The notes under the pieces were generated by a model. That model was given only the letters and a program-made list of their open reading frames with translations, did no database searches and was not told where the DNA came from. The translations under genes and the position numbers were made by a program. A stretch of 64,000 nucleotides of DNA from Phormidesmis priestleyi BC1401 (lineage in GTDB: Bacteria > Cyanobacteriota > Cyanobacteriia > Leptolyngbyales > Leptolyngbyaceae): assembly GCF_001650195.1 (NCBI RefSeq), contig NZ_LXYR01000002.1, forward strand, positions 1 to 64,000, given 5' to 3'. Positions 16,890-25,848 of the stretch are shown piece by piece (position 1 is the first letter of the stretch; each line of letters begins with the position of its first letter).

Positions 16890-17120
16890 TGTTGACACTC
16901 AGAATCGTTTGTTCTCTTGGAGTACCCTGAGTTGTTGCTTGTCTAACAGTTGGTGCTGCCTTGTTACAAATCCCTCATAGGCAGAGCTAGATTGATGAAG
17001 GGTTGGTGTACTCAACTTCTTGAAAGCTGCTAGAGTCACACAACACACTTTGAATTTGAACCTCGTCTTTAAAGATCGATCTAAATTTTTAGTGCGATCG
17101 TGCATCTCGTCCAGGGCACA

Positions 17121-17149
17121 AAAAAGGGCGGACGTAACGCCCACCCGAT
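17121..17149 (-). terminator. Terminator after thf1
   Basis: On the minus strand GGGCG and CGCCC form a short GC stem around TTACGTC, followed by six T residues. It lies just downstream of the thf1 stop at 17165. Confidence 0.6.
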
Positions 17150-17164
17150 GAGAATTTTTGACGA

Positions 17165-17890
17165 TTAAGAACCAGAGGTCGCTTCGTCTTTGGGCGGTTC
17201 AGACACTGCTGCTTCCGTAGAGGCTGCTTTTGCCTGGGCGCGTTCTTCCCGCTTTTTACGATCGGCTTTAATCAGATCTTCCATCACAATCTGAGCCTGG
17301 ATCATTTTTTCTAAGTTGCTGCTATAAAGCTCTAAGTCTTTTTGCAGCTTGTCTTGGGGCAGATTCAGCAGTGAGCAGACTTGCTTGACGGCTTCTGTCC
17401 GTTTGGCTTCGTCTTTAACGATCGCCGGATCGGCGGTTTGAATGAGCGTCAACAGCCCGATCGCAAACAGCCGACTGTATTTGAACTTAGGATTGTTGAC
17501 GATCGCTTGAAGATGATTGCGAAGGTCATGCGCTTCGGGGATATCAGACGACTGTGACAGCAACTGCTCCCAGGGGTGCTGTGAGGCGAGTGAGATCAGG
17601 TGTTCGGCATCGCCCCGATAGTTGGGAGGGTTGTCGCCTAACGACTGACAAATGGCGTTAAAGATCGAAGACTTATCGACTTCGGGGCGATAGCCTTGCA
17701 TAAAGCGATCGAAGGACGTAACCACACCCAACGCATAAATCGGGTCATAGCGGAAGTCCACGTTGACGGTGAGCAAGTGCATTTCCACCAGCAATTCTTC
17801 GACGACTCGACGGTAAATAGAGTTTACCGGACGCGTGTGGGTGTTATAAAAAGCACGTTTGGTATCGGAAACGGTGCGGACGTTGTTCAC
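17165..17890 (-). CDS. thf1: Thylakoid formation protein Thf1 (Psb29)
   Basis: Thf1/Psb29 associates with photosystem II and FtsH proteases and supports repair and thylakoid organisation. Family landmarks are VRTVSDTKRAFYNTHTRPV, NSIYRRVVEELLVEMHLL, and YDPIYALGVVTSFDRFM. The C-terminal tail after residue 200 is a charged coiled coil (RKKREERAQAKAAS). Orthologues begin MNNxRTVSDTKR, so I place the start at GTG 17890, with AAGG seven bases upstream. An in-frame ATG at 17947 would add 19 atypical residues. The glutaredoxin gene is about 100 bases upstream on the same strand. Confidence 0.94.
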   Translation of the reverse strand: MNNVRTVSDTKRAFYNTHTRPVNSIYRRVVEELLVEMHLLTVNVDFRYDPIYALGVVTSFDRFMQGYRPEVDKSSIFNAICQSLGDNPPNYRGDAEHLISLASQHPWEQLLSQSSDIPEAHDLRNHLQAIVNNPKFKYSRLFAIGLLTLIQTADPAIVKDEAKRTEAVKQVCSLLNLPQDKLQKDLELYSSNLEKMIQAQIVMEDLIKADRKKREERAQAKAASTEAAVSEPPKDEATSGS

Positions 17891-17988
17891 AACAAGACCT
17901 TGTGGGTGACAGTTCTCCATTCTCTCGCTTGACTGGACGTTTGCCAAGTTGAGAAAAAAGATTGGGGATCAGAGACAGGATGAGAAAA

Positions 17989-18300
17989 TTAAGCAGGCTG
18001 AGTGAGTAAGACATTAAGTTGCCCTTGACGATCGAGCGCATAAATATCGTCACAGCCGCCGATGGGTTGAGCATTGATGAAAATTTGGGGAACGCTGCGC
18101 TTGCCGTTGGCGCGGTCTGCCATCGTCGATCGGGCGACTTCATCTCCATCGATTTTGTGTTCGATAAAATCGACTCCCTTCCACCACAGCAGCAGTTTGG
18201 CTCGCATACAAAACGGACAGGTTTGCCAGGTGTAGATTTCTACGTTGGCTTTCATCTGTTCGGGGTGACGACCTAACAGTGAATTAAGCGTGTTCAGCAT
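17989..18300 (-). CDS. grxC: Glutaredoxin 3 (GrxC)
   Basis: A dithiol glutaredoxin that uses glutathione to reduce protein disulfides. Of 103 residues, the first 15 (MLNTLNSLLGRHPEQ) precede the family core, which starts MKANVEIYTW. It has the active site CPFC, then the glutathione-binding segments VPQIFINAQPIGGCDD (cis-Pro in SVPQIF). The start may be ATG 18300 or the internal ATG at residue 16. It lies between a TPR gene and thf1 on one strand. Confidence 0.93.
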   Translation of the reverse strand: MLNTLNSLLGRHPEQMKANVEIYTWQTCPFCMRAKLLLWWKGVDFIEHKIDGDEVARSTMADRANGKRSVPQIFINAQPIGGCDDIYALDRQGQLNVLLTQPA

Positions 18301-18318
18301 AATAAAAATGACTAAGCA

Positions 18319-18789
18319 CTAACTTAGTTTGGCTGTGCATTCTAATATTAATCGCTGATTTTGAATCGCGAACGGCTGAATCTTAAGCGCTTCTCGAAAC
18401 GCCTGAATCGCTTTTTGATAATCCCCTAAAGCGGCGTAGCATAACCCCAATCCGTGCAGTGCCCCAAAGTGAATGGGGGTAAGGCAAATCACGGCTTGGC
18501 AATCGGCGATCGCTTTCTGATAGTCTCCAGTCAAAAAATACAGCACGGCTCGACGATTGATCGCTTCTGAAAAATCGGGCATTGCTTCAATCAGATCGGT
18601 CAAAACCGCTTCAGTTTGAGTGATTTCTCCCGATTCCAGCAGCCTCTGGGCACGCTCTAACGCTTGAAAGCCAGAGGTTCCTTTTTGGTTGAACCAGATA
18701 CGCCAAAGCTCTTCAGTTGCCTGGTCACGGACTTCTTCATCAGCGTTTTTTAAGTCTTGTAGCAGTGAATCCATTGAGGCTTTATTCAT
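18319..18789 (-). CDS. TPR-repeat protein
   Basis: About 156 residues. After a helical N-terminus (SLLQDLKNADEEVRDQATEELWRIWF) come at least three tetratricopeptide repeats: ALERAQRLLESGEITQ, AINRRAVLYFLTGDYQKAIADC and ALHGLGLCYAALGDYQKAIQAF. TPR domains bind partner proteins; none is identifiable. ATG 18789 is preferred to TTG 18795. It ends 18 bases before the grxC start on the same strand, so co-transcription is likely. Confidence 0.85.
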   Translation of the reverse strand: MNKASMDSLLQDLKNADEEVRDQATEELWRIWFNQKGTSGFQALERAQRLLESGEITQTEAVLTDLIEAMPDFSEAINRRAVLYFLTGDYQKAIADCQAVICLTPIHFGALHGLGLCYAALGDYQKAIQAFREALKIQPFAIQNQRLILECTAKLS

Positions 18790-18870
18790 GGTCAATTTAC
18801 GATCGAGAACCGTTCAAAACAGAAGGTGCCTTCTTCTACTGTAGTCAAATTTGATCGTTTCAACTGGATA

Positions 18871-19713
18871 TCACGATCGAGGATCTAACCCATCTCGCAG
18901 CCCGTCGCCCAACAGATTAAACGCCAGCACAATCAGGGTGATCACCAATCCCGGAAAAATCGTCGTCCACGGAGCCGAGAGCGCATAGCCTCCCTTAAAC
19001 GCGTCTGCCAGCATCGTTCCTAGCTCTGGGGTGGGAGGTTGCGCCCCCAATCCCAGAAATCCAAGTCCGGCAGCTTCTAGGGTGGCGGTGCCGATCGAAA
19101 GAGTCGCTTGCACGACTAACGGCGAGAGACTTGCGGGTAAGATATGCCGCCAAATAATCCAGAATGGAGTTGCGCCCAGGGCTTTGGCAGCTTGCACAAA
19201 CTCCTGTTCTCGCAGAGACAGCACCACACTGCGGGTCAGGCGGATGTAAATCGGAATTTGCACGATTCCTACCGCAATAATCACACTTTGCAAACTCGGA
19301 CTCGTTACGGTGACAATCACGATCGCCAGCAAAATCGACGGAAACGCCAGCAAAATATCGGTGAGCCAGCCGACGATCGTGTCTAACCAACCGCGAAAGT
19401 ATCCAGCCATCACTCCCAAAACCAAGCCGATGCCTGTCCCAAAGCCAACCGACACTAAACTGATCAGCAGCGATGTTCGGATGCCGTACCACACCAAGGT
19501 CAGTAGGTCACGCCCCAATCCATCCGTGCCAAACGGATGAGCCGCACTAGGCGCAATTAATCGGGTGACATAACTTTGGTCGGCAGCGAGATTGTAGGGT
19601 CGCAGGAGAGGAGCCAGCAAAGCTAGGAGAACAAGCGCGATCGTCAGCCCCAGTCCGATTTTGCCAGAGAGCGATTTTCTAAACCGTTGGATTGCCTGTG
19701 GTTGGAGTTCCAT
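18871..19713 (-). CDS. Peptide/nickel-type ABC permease, DppC-like
   Basis: An inner-membrane permease of the oligopeptide/dipeptide importer family. It has the OppC N-terminal domain (one helix, LGLTIALVLLALLAPLL) and then about five more helices. The ATPase-contact EAA loop reads ALGATPFWIIWRHILPAS, and a conserved segment AGLGFLGLGAQPPTPELGTML follows. It lies ten bases after the DppB-like gene, forming a two-permease heterodimer. No substrate-binding protein or OppD/OppF ATPase is encoded nearby, so the rest of the transporter must be elsewhere. Confidence 0.92.
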   Translation of the reverse strand: MELQPQAIQRFRKSLSGKIGLGLTIALVLLALLAPLLRPYNLAADQSYVTRLIAPSAAHPFGTDGLGRDLLTLVWYGIRTSLLISLVSVGFGTGIGLVLGVMAGYFRGWLDTIVGWLTDILLAFPSILLAIVIVTVTSPSLQSVIIAVGIVQIPIYIRLTRSVVLSLREQEFVQAAKALGATPFWIIWRHILPASLSPLVVQATLSIGTATLEAAGLGFLGLGAQPPTPELGTMLADAFKGGYALSAPWTTIFPGLVITLIVLAFNLLGDGLRDGLDPRS

Positions 19714-19722
19714 CAATCTGAA

Positions 19723-20733
19723 TTAGCGATACTGAATTCTCGGATCAACCCAAGCGTAAGACAGGTCTACTAGCAGATTGATCACGACAAACACAACGGC
19801 AATAAACACAACTCCGCCTTGCACGACCGGATAATCCCTTGCCAGAATTCCGTCATAGATCCAGGAGCCGATGCCCGACCACGAAAAGATGGTCTCTGTG
19901 AGAATTGCGCCTCCTAGCAGAGTACCAAACTGTAGCCCGATCGTGGTGTTAATCGGCAGCAGCGCATTCTTGAGAGCGTGACGAAAAATTACGAGTCGAT
20001 CGGGCACTCCTTTGGCTTTTGCGGTGCGAATGTAGTCTTGATTTAGCACGTCGAGCATGGCGCTGCGGGTGATGCGGGCGACGATCGCAAACGGAATCGT
20101 GCTCAACGTCAACGCGGGTAAGACGAGATGAGACACCACATCGCTGAAGACAGGCAGATTTAACCTGAGCAGCGAATCCAGCACATAGAAGCCTGTAATG
20201 GGCTGAAAGTTGAGTCCGCTTTCGATGCCAATACGTCCGCTGGGTGGCAACCAGTTGAGCGTGACTGCAAACAAATAGACGAGCAGCAGCCCCAGCCAAT
20301 AAACCGGAATCGAGACTCCTAAAAGCGAACCCGCCATCAGCACTTGGTCGAGCCAGCGATTTTTGCGAACCGCCGCCATCACGCCTGCGGGAATTCCGAT
20401 CGTGATTGCAATCAGCATCGCGGCGATCGCCAACTCAAACGTTGCGGTCCACCGAGTCCGAATTTCATCGATCACGGGAATGCCACTGATTAAACTATTG
20501 CCAAAATTTAACTGCAACAGGTTCCCTAGAAAAGCAAAATACTGAAATAGCAACGGCTTATTTAGTCCAAGCTGTTCTCTCAGGGCTGCAATCTGGTCTG
20601 GAGTTGCCCGTTCACCTGCTAATACGATCGCCGGATCGCCCGGAATAAATCGCAGCAGCAAAAACACCGCCAGGGTAATTCCTAACAGCACAGGCACCAA
20701 ACCGAGTAGACGCTTGAAAATGTATTGCCCCAT
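19723..20733 (-). CDS. Peptide/nickel-type ABC permease, DppB-like
   Basis: The 336-residue partner permease. Family features are the start MGQYIFKRLLGLVPVLLGITLAVF, LRFIPGDPA, the EAA loop AKGVPDRLVIFRHALKNALLP and LLGGAILTETIFSWSGIGS. It has about six membrane helices. It is the first gene of the unit with the DppC-like gene, and its upstream region is shared with the divergent ATPase gene and contains the tandem CCACCCCAGT repeats. Confidence 0.93.
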   Translation of the reverse strand: MGQYIFKRLLGLVPVLLGITLAVFLLLRFIPGDPAIVLAGERATPDQIAALREQLGLNKPLLFQYFAFLGNLLQLNFGNSLISGIPVIDEIRTRWTATFELAIAAMLIAITIGIPAGVMAAVRKNRWLDQVLMAGSLLGVSIPVYWLGLLLVYLFAVTLNWLPPSGRIGIESGLNFQPITGFYVLDSLLRLNLPVFSDVVSHLVLPALTLSTIPFAIVARITRSAMLDVLNQDYIRTAKAKGVPDRLVIFRHALKNALLPINTTIGLQFGTLLGGAILTETIFSWSGIGSWIYDGILARDYPVVQGGVVFIAVVFVVINLLVDLSYAWVDPRIQYR

Positions 20734-20803
20734 CGAGTCGATCGCTACCAGCGCAACGTTTCTGCAACTCTACCATTGCCTTAACTCAGTAGGTGTCTGA
20801 CTG

Positions 20804-20833
20804 CCACCCCAGTGGTTGTAACTCCACCCCAGT
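20804..20833. promoter_or_regulatory. Tandem CCACCCCAGT repeats in a divergent promoter region
   Basis: CCACCCCAGT occurs at 20804-20813 and 20824-20833, exactly 20 bp apart (about two helical turns), each followed by a GTTG/ATTG-like tail. They lie in the 160-bp gap between the divergent permease and ATPase genes. The spacing suits a dimeric or cooperative regulator, but no regulator is known for this motif to me. Confidence 0.4.
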
Positions 20834-20893
20834 TATTGATTCCTGAAAGTGAATAGTCTACTGTCTAGAGGGTGAAATCGACGGGCTAGTTTT

Positions 20894-21982
20894 ATGGCAA
20901 GTGTCCAATTAGACGGCATCACGCGACGATTTAGTCAGGCTGTGGCGATCGAAGACATCACCTTTGAGGTTCCAGATGGTCAGTTTTGGGTGTTGGTCGG
21001 TCCGTCTGGGTGCGGCAAGTCTACGATTTTGAGAACGATCGCGGGGCTAGAATCGGCGACATCGGGCAACTTATACATTGGAGAGGTGCTGGTCAATCAA
21101 GTCCCGGCTCGTCAGCGGGATGTGGCGATGGTGTTTCAAAACTACGCGCTCTACCCGAACATGACGGTAGCTGAGAACATCGCCTTTGGGCTGAAGATGC
21201 GCGGAGCAGATACCAAAACCCAGCAGGAGCGCGTCGAAACGATGGCGCGGATTTTAGATATTACTCACCTGTTAAACCGTAAGCCGCGTCAATTATCGGG
21301 TGGGCAGCAGCAGCGAGTCGCATTAGGACGCGCGATCGCCCGTCAGCCCCAGGTGTTTCTTCTCGATGAACCGCTGTCTAATCTCGATGCTCAACTGCGA
21401 GATGGCACCCGCTCAGAGCTTAAGCAACTGCATCAACAGGTCGGCATCACCACGATCTACGTCACTCATGACCAAGTAGAAGCGATGACCCTTGCCGATC
21501 GGATTGTCATTTTGGAGCGAGGCAAAATTCAGCAGATTGGAGAACCCCAAAGCATTTATGCTCACCCTGCCAACCGAATGGTTGCCACTTTTTTGGGCAA
21601 TCCGCCGATGAATATTCTGCCTGTCACTTATACAGGCGATTCCTTTCACCTTGAGGGACAAAAGATTCCCTGTCCTTCAACTCTAGGCGACTCGCTTCAT
21701 GCCGGACAGCATTTCGATTTGGGCATCCGTCCAGAACACATTCGAGTCAGCGAGGATGCTCACTTGATCACTGAGGTCAGCGTCGTCGAGCCGTTGGGAC
21801 GAGAAACGCTCATTCGCGTAAAACTGCCGACGGAAGAACGATCGCCACAAATCACGCTAAACGTGCAAGTCAGCCCCGATTTGCGGGTGATTTCTGGCGA
21901 TCGGTTGCCTCTGAGTTTGGATCTCGATCGCCTGTTTCTCTTTGACCCAACTACCGGACAGAGAATCTACCCTACAGGCTGA
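20894..21982 (+). CDS. MalK/UgpC-type ABC transporter ATPase
   Basis: A 362-residue ATPase of carbohydrate (CUT1) importers. In order: Walker A GPSGCGKST (about residue 36), Q-loop VFQNYALYPNMTV, signature LSGGQQQR, Walker B VFLLDEPLSNLDA, switch His in YVTHDQVEA, then the C-terminal OB/TOBE domain (GIRPEHIRV), which serves regulation. Such ATPases often drive several permease pairs. It is divergent from the peptide-type permeases, which normally pair with OppD/OppF ATPases, so I do not take it as their partner. Confidence 0.93.
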   Translation: MASVQLDGITRRFSQAVAIEDITFEVPDGQFWVLVGPSGCGKSTILRTIAGLESATSGNLYIGEVLVNQVPARQRDVAMVFQNYALYPNMTVAENIAFGLKMRGADTKTQQERVETMARILDITHLLNRKPRQLSGGQQQRVALGRAIARQPQVFLLDEPLSNLDAQLRDGTRSELKQLHQQVGITTIYVTHDQVEAMTLADRIVILERGKIQQIGEPQSIYAHPANRMVATFLGNPPMNILPVTYTGDSFHLEGQKIPCPSTLGDSLHAGQHFDLGIRPEHIRVSEDAHLITEVSVVEPLGRETLIRVKLPTEERSPQITLNVQVSPDLRVISGDRLPLSLDLDRLFLFDPTTGQRIYPTG

Positions 21983-21991
21983 GAGATTCTC

Positions 21992-22942
21992 TTATTGATA
22001 AAGCCTCTTCACCCATTCCCATTCTTGAATCAGCCCTTCGGTCAGCGCCACTTTGGGCTGGTAATTGAGAATCGTTCGTGCCTTGGTGACATCGGCTGCG
22101 GTGTGTCGGGCATCTCCCATCGCCACCCCGATGTGTTCGCGCCGAATCGGACGATCGACGATCGTTTCCATTGTGTCGATCACTTCTTTGAGTACGACTC
22201 GACTGCCGCCGCCAATGTTAAAGACTTCTCCGATCGCGGCTTCAACGGTTGCAGCGGCAAGATTAGCGGCGATCGCGTCGCTGACAAACGTAAAGTCTCT
22301 GGTCTGCTGTCCGTCGCCATAAATCGTAATGGGTCGATCGTCTAGCACCGCCTTAAAGAACTTGTGAAACCCCATATCAGGACGCTGGCGCGGACCGTAA
22401 ACCGTAAAGTAGCGCAACGAGCACACCGGAACGCCAAAATTGTGATGATAGAGGTCACACAGCCGCTCTGTCGCTAGTTTAGTAATGCCATAGGGTGAAA
22501 CAGGCTGAGGCACGATCGTCTCGTAAGTTGGCAGCGTTTCTGCATTGCCGTAGACCGATGACGTTGAAGCATAGACAAATCGTTTGAGCTGCTTGGCATC
22601 TTTCGCGGCTTCTAAAATCACTTGAGTCGCGTTGATGTTCCGCTCGGTGTATGAGCGAAACCCGGCTCCCCAACTGGCGCGCACTCCTGCTTGAGCCGCC
22701 TGGTGATAAACCACATCCACGTCGGCTAAGAGCATCTGCCAATCTAAAAGTTGAATATCAGCTTCGACCAGCCTAAAGTTTGGATGCTGCATGAAGCCCG
22801 CAACGTTTTTCCACTTCAGCAGGGGATCATAATAATCGTTGAATTGGTCAACGCCGATGACTCGTTCCCCTTGACTCAGCAGAGTGTCTACTAAGTGAGA
22901 GCCGATAAATCCTGCTGCGCCTGTGACAATATTCGTGACCAT
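21992..22942 (-). CDS. NAD-dependent sugar epimerase/dehydratase
   Basis: A 316-residue extended short-chain dehydrogenase. It has the NAD site VTGAAGFIGSHLVD, the segment NDYYDPLLKWKN seen in UDP-glucuronate 4-epimerases, and the catalytic YGITK (Tyr/Lys, about 151-155) with the upstream Ser in YASTSSVYG. Close relatives make UDP-galacturonate from UDP-glucuronate. It lies at the 3' end of the glycan operon, whose other members are glycosyltransferases, so it probably supplies a nucleotide sugar. Confidence 0.9.
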   Translation of the reverse strand: MVTNIVTGAAGFIGSHLVDTLLSQGERVIGVDQFNDYYDPLLKWKNVAGFMQHPNFRLVEADIQLLDWQMLLADVDVVYHQAAQAGVRASWGAGFRSYTERNINATQVILEAAKDAKQLKRFVYASTSSVYGNAETLPTYETIVPQPVSPYGITKLATERLCDLYHHNFGVPVCSLRYFTVYGPRQRPDMGFHKFFKAVLDDRPITIYGDGQQTRDFTFVSDAIAANLAAATVEAAIGEVFNIGGGSRVVLKEVIDTMETIVDRPIRREHIGVAMGDARHTAADVTKARTILNYQPKVALTEGLIQEWEWVKRLYQ

Positions 22943-22967
22943 AGTTCTCTGATGAAATGGTTGTTAC

Positions 22968-23873
22968 CTAACGGCTTATTTTGCTCACAAACTGTTGCCA
23001 AATGCTCGATTTCTTAACCACTTGTGGCGGTTCGATCGGCTTCGGTTCGTGAAGATAACGATAATGTTCCCAAATCTGCCAATAAGGGCAACCAGGCTGA
23101 ATGCGAATGCCAGCCCAGTGTAGATATTGCAAGGGTTGGTCAACGGTGGGGTCAATTAAGCGATCGCCATCCACCAAAAAGTGCGAACTGCCAGCCCAGT
23201 TTCCAGGTGCGCCTTTGGGTCTACGAACAATATTAAACCGTCGGGCAATGCGCTTGAGGATCATGTAGTTAATGATTGGCTGATCAGATGTCTTTTGAGA
23301 AAAATCAAAATAGTCAGGATGAGCCGCACATTCTGAAAACGTATCGTAAAGATCTTGCTCAGAAATCAACCCTTTTTTAGATGCCCAGAAGCCACCGTTA
23401 AAAATATCTCTAAGTTCATTTTGATTAAAGATTTCATCTTTAATCACTTTAGGGGTAAATACATTATTGATGCCCCCTAAGTGCTGATAGTCGCAGGAGA
23501 GAAAATCGCATTCAGAAAAGTAATCTAGATTGTCAATTAGCTTCTCAAATACAACAATGTCGGTATCGATATATAAGAACTCGTCAAACTCACCGAACCA
23601 ACAGGCTTGCTTCCGAAACTGATTTGGGCGAGCAAAAAAATCACCGCCAAAAATTTCGTGTAATCGATTTGATAAGCGATCTATAAACTCTAAATCCTCA
23701 TAAACGCGCACCCCATGCCGTTCTTTGAGAATTTCTGCAACTTGGTGATAGTTGTCATCATAGGGGATCAGCACGATCGGCGTGTCTAAATCATGCACTC
23801 GAATGCTGTTAATTAGAGCGATCGCGTGATCTGTGACTTTATCGTTTGCTGTAATGTAAATGCCACGACTCAT
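22968..23873 (-). CDS. Npun_R2821/Npun_R2823-family glycosyltransferase-like protein
   Basis: A 301-residue protein starting MSRGIYITANDKVTDHAIAL, the hallmark of a cyanobacterial family of glycogenin-like GT-A proteins. A DxD-type metal/nucleotide-sugar motif is at FLYIDTDIVVF (about residue 100). Conserved C-terminal marks are NGGFWASKKG, DQPIINYMI and HYRYLHEP. The donor and acceptor are unknown. Its ATG overlaps the stop of the next upstream paralogue (ATGA), so the two are translated in a coupled manner. Confidence 0.85.
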   Translation of the reverse strand: MSRGIYITANDKVTDHAIALINSIRVHDLDTPIVLIPYDDNYHQVAEILKERHGVRVYEDLEFIDRLSNRLHEIFGGDFFARPNQFRKQACWFGEFDEFLYIDTDIVVFEKLIDNLDYFSECDFLSCDYQHLGGINNVFTPKVIKDEIFNQNELRDIFNGGFWASKKGLISEQDLYDTFSECAAHPDYFDFSQKTSDQPIINYMILKRIARRFNIVRRPKGAPGNWAGSSHFLVDGDRLIDPTVDQPLQYLHWAGIRIQPGCPYWQIWEHYRYLHEPKPIEPPQVVKKSSIWQQFVSKISR

Positions 23874-24868
23874 AATGAGATTCCTTGTCTAACAGACTTA
23901 AGTTTTTGCATTAGTCGGCTAATCACACTAGGCGAAGATTGCTGGAGCCTGGGTCGATTGTCAGGCTCGTGTAAGTAGCGGTAGTGCAGAAAAATATCTC
24001 GATAGGGAAAGTCAATCTTTTCTCCTTCACAAACCCGACTAAATAAACTCGATGCCAACCCAATGTAGTGTAAATAAGTGAGGCGATTGCCCCGATCGTA
24101 AAGTAAGTGCTCCCGTTCTTTAAAGTGAGGTGACGTAACACAGCATCCTGTGCTTTCGTCGGAAGGCAATTCTAAAGCAAAGTTGTAGATCGAGTAGTTC
24201 GATCGCATCATCATATAATTCACGATCGTCTGATCAGGAGCGTTGGAGTAGAGAAGTTCTGATTCTCCATCGGCTAAGGTTTTGAGCAGTTGATCAAGGT
24301 GTTCTTGACTAAATATTCCCCGTTTTGATCCATATAAGCCAGCACAAAAAACTTCTGAACAAACCCGACGTTGAGTAAAGGTTTCTAGCAGCTTTTCAGA
24401 CGTTACACTATAGACATGAGCAGGATCTTTATATTGAAAATCATAAACCACGCAATCCGATTGACTTAACTGGTGAAAAATCGGTTTCAACGAGCCTAAA
24501 ACTAAAATATCGGCATCTAGATAAATAAAGTTTTCAAATATTCCTTCAAATGCACAAAAGCGACGGTGCATTCCCATTCTGTAAACATCAAAAATGCCGT
24601 TTTTTTGCCAAGTGCTTTTGACGACTGGATGAGCTTGCCAAACTTCTCGCGCAAAGTTTTCCCAGCGATCGATACAGCTTTGATCCTCAAATAGAGAAAC
24701 ATTATCTCGTGTTTGAATTTCTTGACGAACTTTATCTAAGCGATCGTCATAGGGAATGATGCAGACTGGAAAGTGACCTCCCGCATTTAACTCAATGCTG
24801 TTTAACAGCGCTACAAGCTGGTCATAAACAACATCGTTTGCGAGTATGTAAATACCGTTTTTCATCAT
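23870..24868 (-). CDS. Npun_R2821/Npun_R2823-family protein, tandem paralogue
   Basis: A 332-residue paralogue of the following gene, with the same start (NGIYILANDVVYDQLVALLNSIE), DxD-type motif YLDADILVL, and C-terminal GLYGSKRG, DQTIVNYMMM and HYRYLHEP. The two are diverged, so the duplication is old. ATG 24868 is preferred to TTG 24871. It abuts the GT10 gene by four bases. Likely role: sugar transfer in the surface polysaccharide; not proven. Confidence 0.85.
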   Translation of the reverse strand: MMKNGIYILANDVVYDQLVALLNSIELNAGGHFPVCIIPYDDRLDKVRQEIQTRDNVSLFEDQSCIDRWENFAREVWQAHPVVKSTWQKNGIFDVYRMGMHRRFCAFEGIFENFIYLDADILVLGSLKPIFHQLSQSDCVVYDFQYKDPAHVYSVTSEKLLETFTQRRVCSEVFCAGLYGSKRGIFSQEHLDQLLKTLADGESELLYSNAPDQTIVNYMMMRSNYSIYNFALELPSDESTGCCVTSPHFKEREHLLYDRGNRLTYLHYIGLASSLFSRVCEGEKIDFPYRDIFLHYRYLHEPDNRPRLQQSSPSVISRLMQKLKSVRQGISL

Positions 24869-24872
24869 CAAA

Positions 24873-25844
24873 TTACAAAAAATTCTTAGAGAAATTTGAC
24901 ACCCATTCCATTAAATTTAACTTGTGTAAAATGATTTGTCTTGCTTCCGCGATCGCGTCTTTTGCTTCATACCAAGCGTCAGGTGTGGCGGTCACTTCTC
25001 GAATGTAATTTAAGCCTTTTTCATCTAAGCTAGGGAGCCGCAAATAGCTCCCTGGAGGCAACAGTTTGTCGGCTGCTGAACCTCCATAGTAGATGGGCAA
25101 ACACCAGGATAGGAGAGAATCCCACAGCTTCTCGCTGACATACCAATTATTGTCGGCATAGTTCTCGATCGACAGATTGTAATAATAGGGAGCCATGCCA
25201 TACCATTTGTTCCCGATCGCGCCTTTTGAGTTTGCCCAATTTGGCAGATCTCGCCCATAGAAATCGACATCAAGATCGCTCGATCGCAGCAGTCTCAAAA
25301 AGTCTAATCGCTTGCGATGATTGACAGTTCGGCTAATGCCTGATGTGATCCAACTACAGGGCTTCACTTTCTCTGGAGAATGCTGTTTTGCTAAGTCGTG
25401 AAAAGGATTCGTTAAGTACCAAATTGCAGGCATATAGTCTGGAATGGGGGCAAAGTCATCAGGTCCAGAAATATAGCCACAATAAGGCTTTGCTTTTTCG
25501 TAGAAGTCAATATTTTTTTGTACTATTTCTTCTAAGGGCGGTTCTCGCATAAGAAAGATCGTGCGTTCTTTAGGAATTCCACGCAATTTAGAATGCAGCG
25601 ATCGTATTTCCTCGTCGTTGCATTTCTGCTTACGTTGTGCGTTAAGCCAATTCACATTTTGAGGCGTTTCTGGAAAAGAATTAAAGTTATAAAGCAGCAA
25701 AAAATCTGGCTTTTCAGCGTTTGCCAACATTTGAATCCTGTCCCACATTCCAAATGGATGAGGCGTTTGTTGCCAAAGCCAATCAACCGGACTAGGAGTC
25801 AGTCCTGTATAGCTACTAATCATTCCAACAATCTTTTTAGTCAT
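24873..25844 (-). CDS. GT10 (fucosyltransferase-like) glycosyltransferase
   Basis: 323 residues. The C-terminal half carries the GT10 pattern: NWYVSEKLWDSLLSWCLPIYYGG (in part; about residues 230-252), preceded by LRSSDLDVDFYGRDLP, in line with alpha-1,3-fucosyltransferases that use GDP-fucose. The N-terminal half is acceptor-specific and variable, and donor identity here is not established. It is in the middle of the glycan operon, five bases after the GT4 gene. Confidence 0.85.
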   Translation of the reverse strand: MTKKIVGMISSYTGLTPSPVDWLWQQTPHPFGMWDRIQMLANAEKPDFLLLYNFNSFPETPQNVNWLNAQRKQKCNDEEIRSLHSKLRGIPKERTIFLMREPPLEEIVQKNIDFYEKAKPYCGYISGPDDFAPIPDYMPAIWYLTNPFHDLAKQHSPEKVKPCSWITSGISRTVNHRKRLDFLRLLRSSDLDVDFYGRDLPNWANSKGAIGNKWYGMAPYYYNLSIENYADNNWYVSEKLWDSLLSWCLPIYYGGSAADKLLPPGSYLRLPSLDEKGLNYIREVTATPDAWYEAKDAIAEARQIILHKLNLMEWVSNFSKNFL

Positions 25845-25848
25845 CTAT

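Noticed and set aside
16899-17144. 81-codon minus-strand frame between comFB and thf1
   Set aside because: It contains the thf1 terminator and shows no domain or ribosome site.
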